5,615 bases of DNA from Acidobacteriota bacterium (GTDB lineage: Bacteria; Acidobacteriota; Blastocatellia; Pyrinomonadales; Pyrinomonadaceae), in the NCBI GenBank assembly GCA_023391155.1, contig JAEWBM010000178.1, positions 1 to 5,615 on the forward strand, written 5' to 3'. Position numbers and translations under genes: made by a program. Below, in pieces: positions 5,491 to 5,615 of the stretch (the stretch's first letter is position 1; each line of letters opens with the position of its first letter). Below the pieces are notes generated by a model. That model was given only the letters and a program-made list of their open reading frames with translations. It did no database searches and was not told where the DNA came from.

Positions 5491-5615
5491 ATGAGATTTC
5501 TCAAGACGTTTCGGGGGAAGCTGTTGGCAGTGCTGGCGATAATGCTGGTGGCGACGATCGGCGTGCAGTTCTATCTCAATCTGCTGATGCAGGAGGAGAA
5601 CAACGAGCTTCGCGA
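5491..5615 (+). CDS. N-terminus of a membrane-anchored protein, function unknown (3' end beyond window)
   Basis: Only 41 residues are visible. They begin with a basic segment (MRFLKTFRGK), followed by one hydrophobic helix at about 11-32 (LLAVLAIMLVATIGVQFYLN and on), then an acidic, polar stretch (QEENNELR) where the window ends. This layout is typical of the first membrane helix of sensor proteins such as histidine kinases or phosphatases with an extracytoplasmic sensor, but the catalytic part is outside the window, so no function can be assigned. The gene is divergent from the transpeptidase gene. ATG 5491 is my choice, although no good Shine-Dalgarno precedes it. In-frame GTG (5449) and TTG (5470) offer longer starts without an intervening stop. 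A TATAAC at 5473-5478 could be a -10 that would make the ATG nearly leaderless. Confidence 0.62.
   Translation, partial: MRFLKTFRGKLLAVLAIMLVATIGVQFYLNLLMQEENNELR

Overview
The window reads as a chromosomal stretch from a moderately GC-rich Gram-negative-type bacterium. The style of the genes recalls Acidobacteriota, perhaps class Blastocatellia. The hints are a secreted TPR-like protein of unknown role and a transpeptidase with long lysine/alanine-rich and acidic tails. This placement is inference from family resemblance, not proof. No RNA genes, mobile elements, CRISPR arrays or phage genes were seen.

Layout: nearly everything is on the minus strand, so read from right to left. At the far right (5491-5615, plus strand) is the start of a divergent membrane-anchored protein cut by the window edge. 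A 172-base divergent control region (5319-5490) follows, with a candidate promoter and a strong 9-bp inverted repeat. Next is a secreted penicillin-binding transpeptidase domain protein (5318-3645) closed by a clear intrinsic terminator (3587-3618). A promoter/leader region (3357-3586) then precedes a secreted, helical TPR-like protein (3356-2196), closed by a second intrinsic terminator (2087-2125). Last is a compact three-gene run: rnc (RNase III, 2056-1331), lepB (signal peptidase I, 1330-485) and psuG (pseudouridine-5'-phosphate glycosidase, 488 to beyond base 1). rnc and lepB abut exactly, and lepB and psuG share the four bases GTGA.

How the genes fit together: the transpeptidase and the TPR-like protein both carry export signals, and LepB is the enzyme that removes such signals. 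RNase III (RNA processing) and PsuG (breakdown of pseudouridine phosphate, which comes from RNA turnover) make a plausible RNA-metabolism pair on either side of lepB, although rnc next to lepB is a common bacterial arrangement in any case.

The most striking detail is in the transpeptidase. Its only two cysteines flank the active site, one just before the nucleophilic serine (Cys193-Ser194) and one two residues after KTG (Cys373). These are the same motif-relative positions as the Cys69-Cys238 disulfide of class A carbapenemases such as KPC and NMC-A, yet the rest of the protein looks like a PBP.
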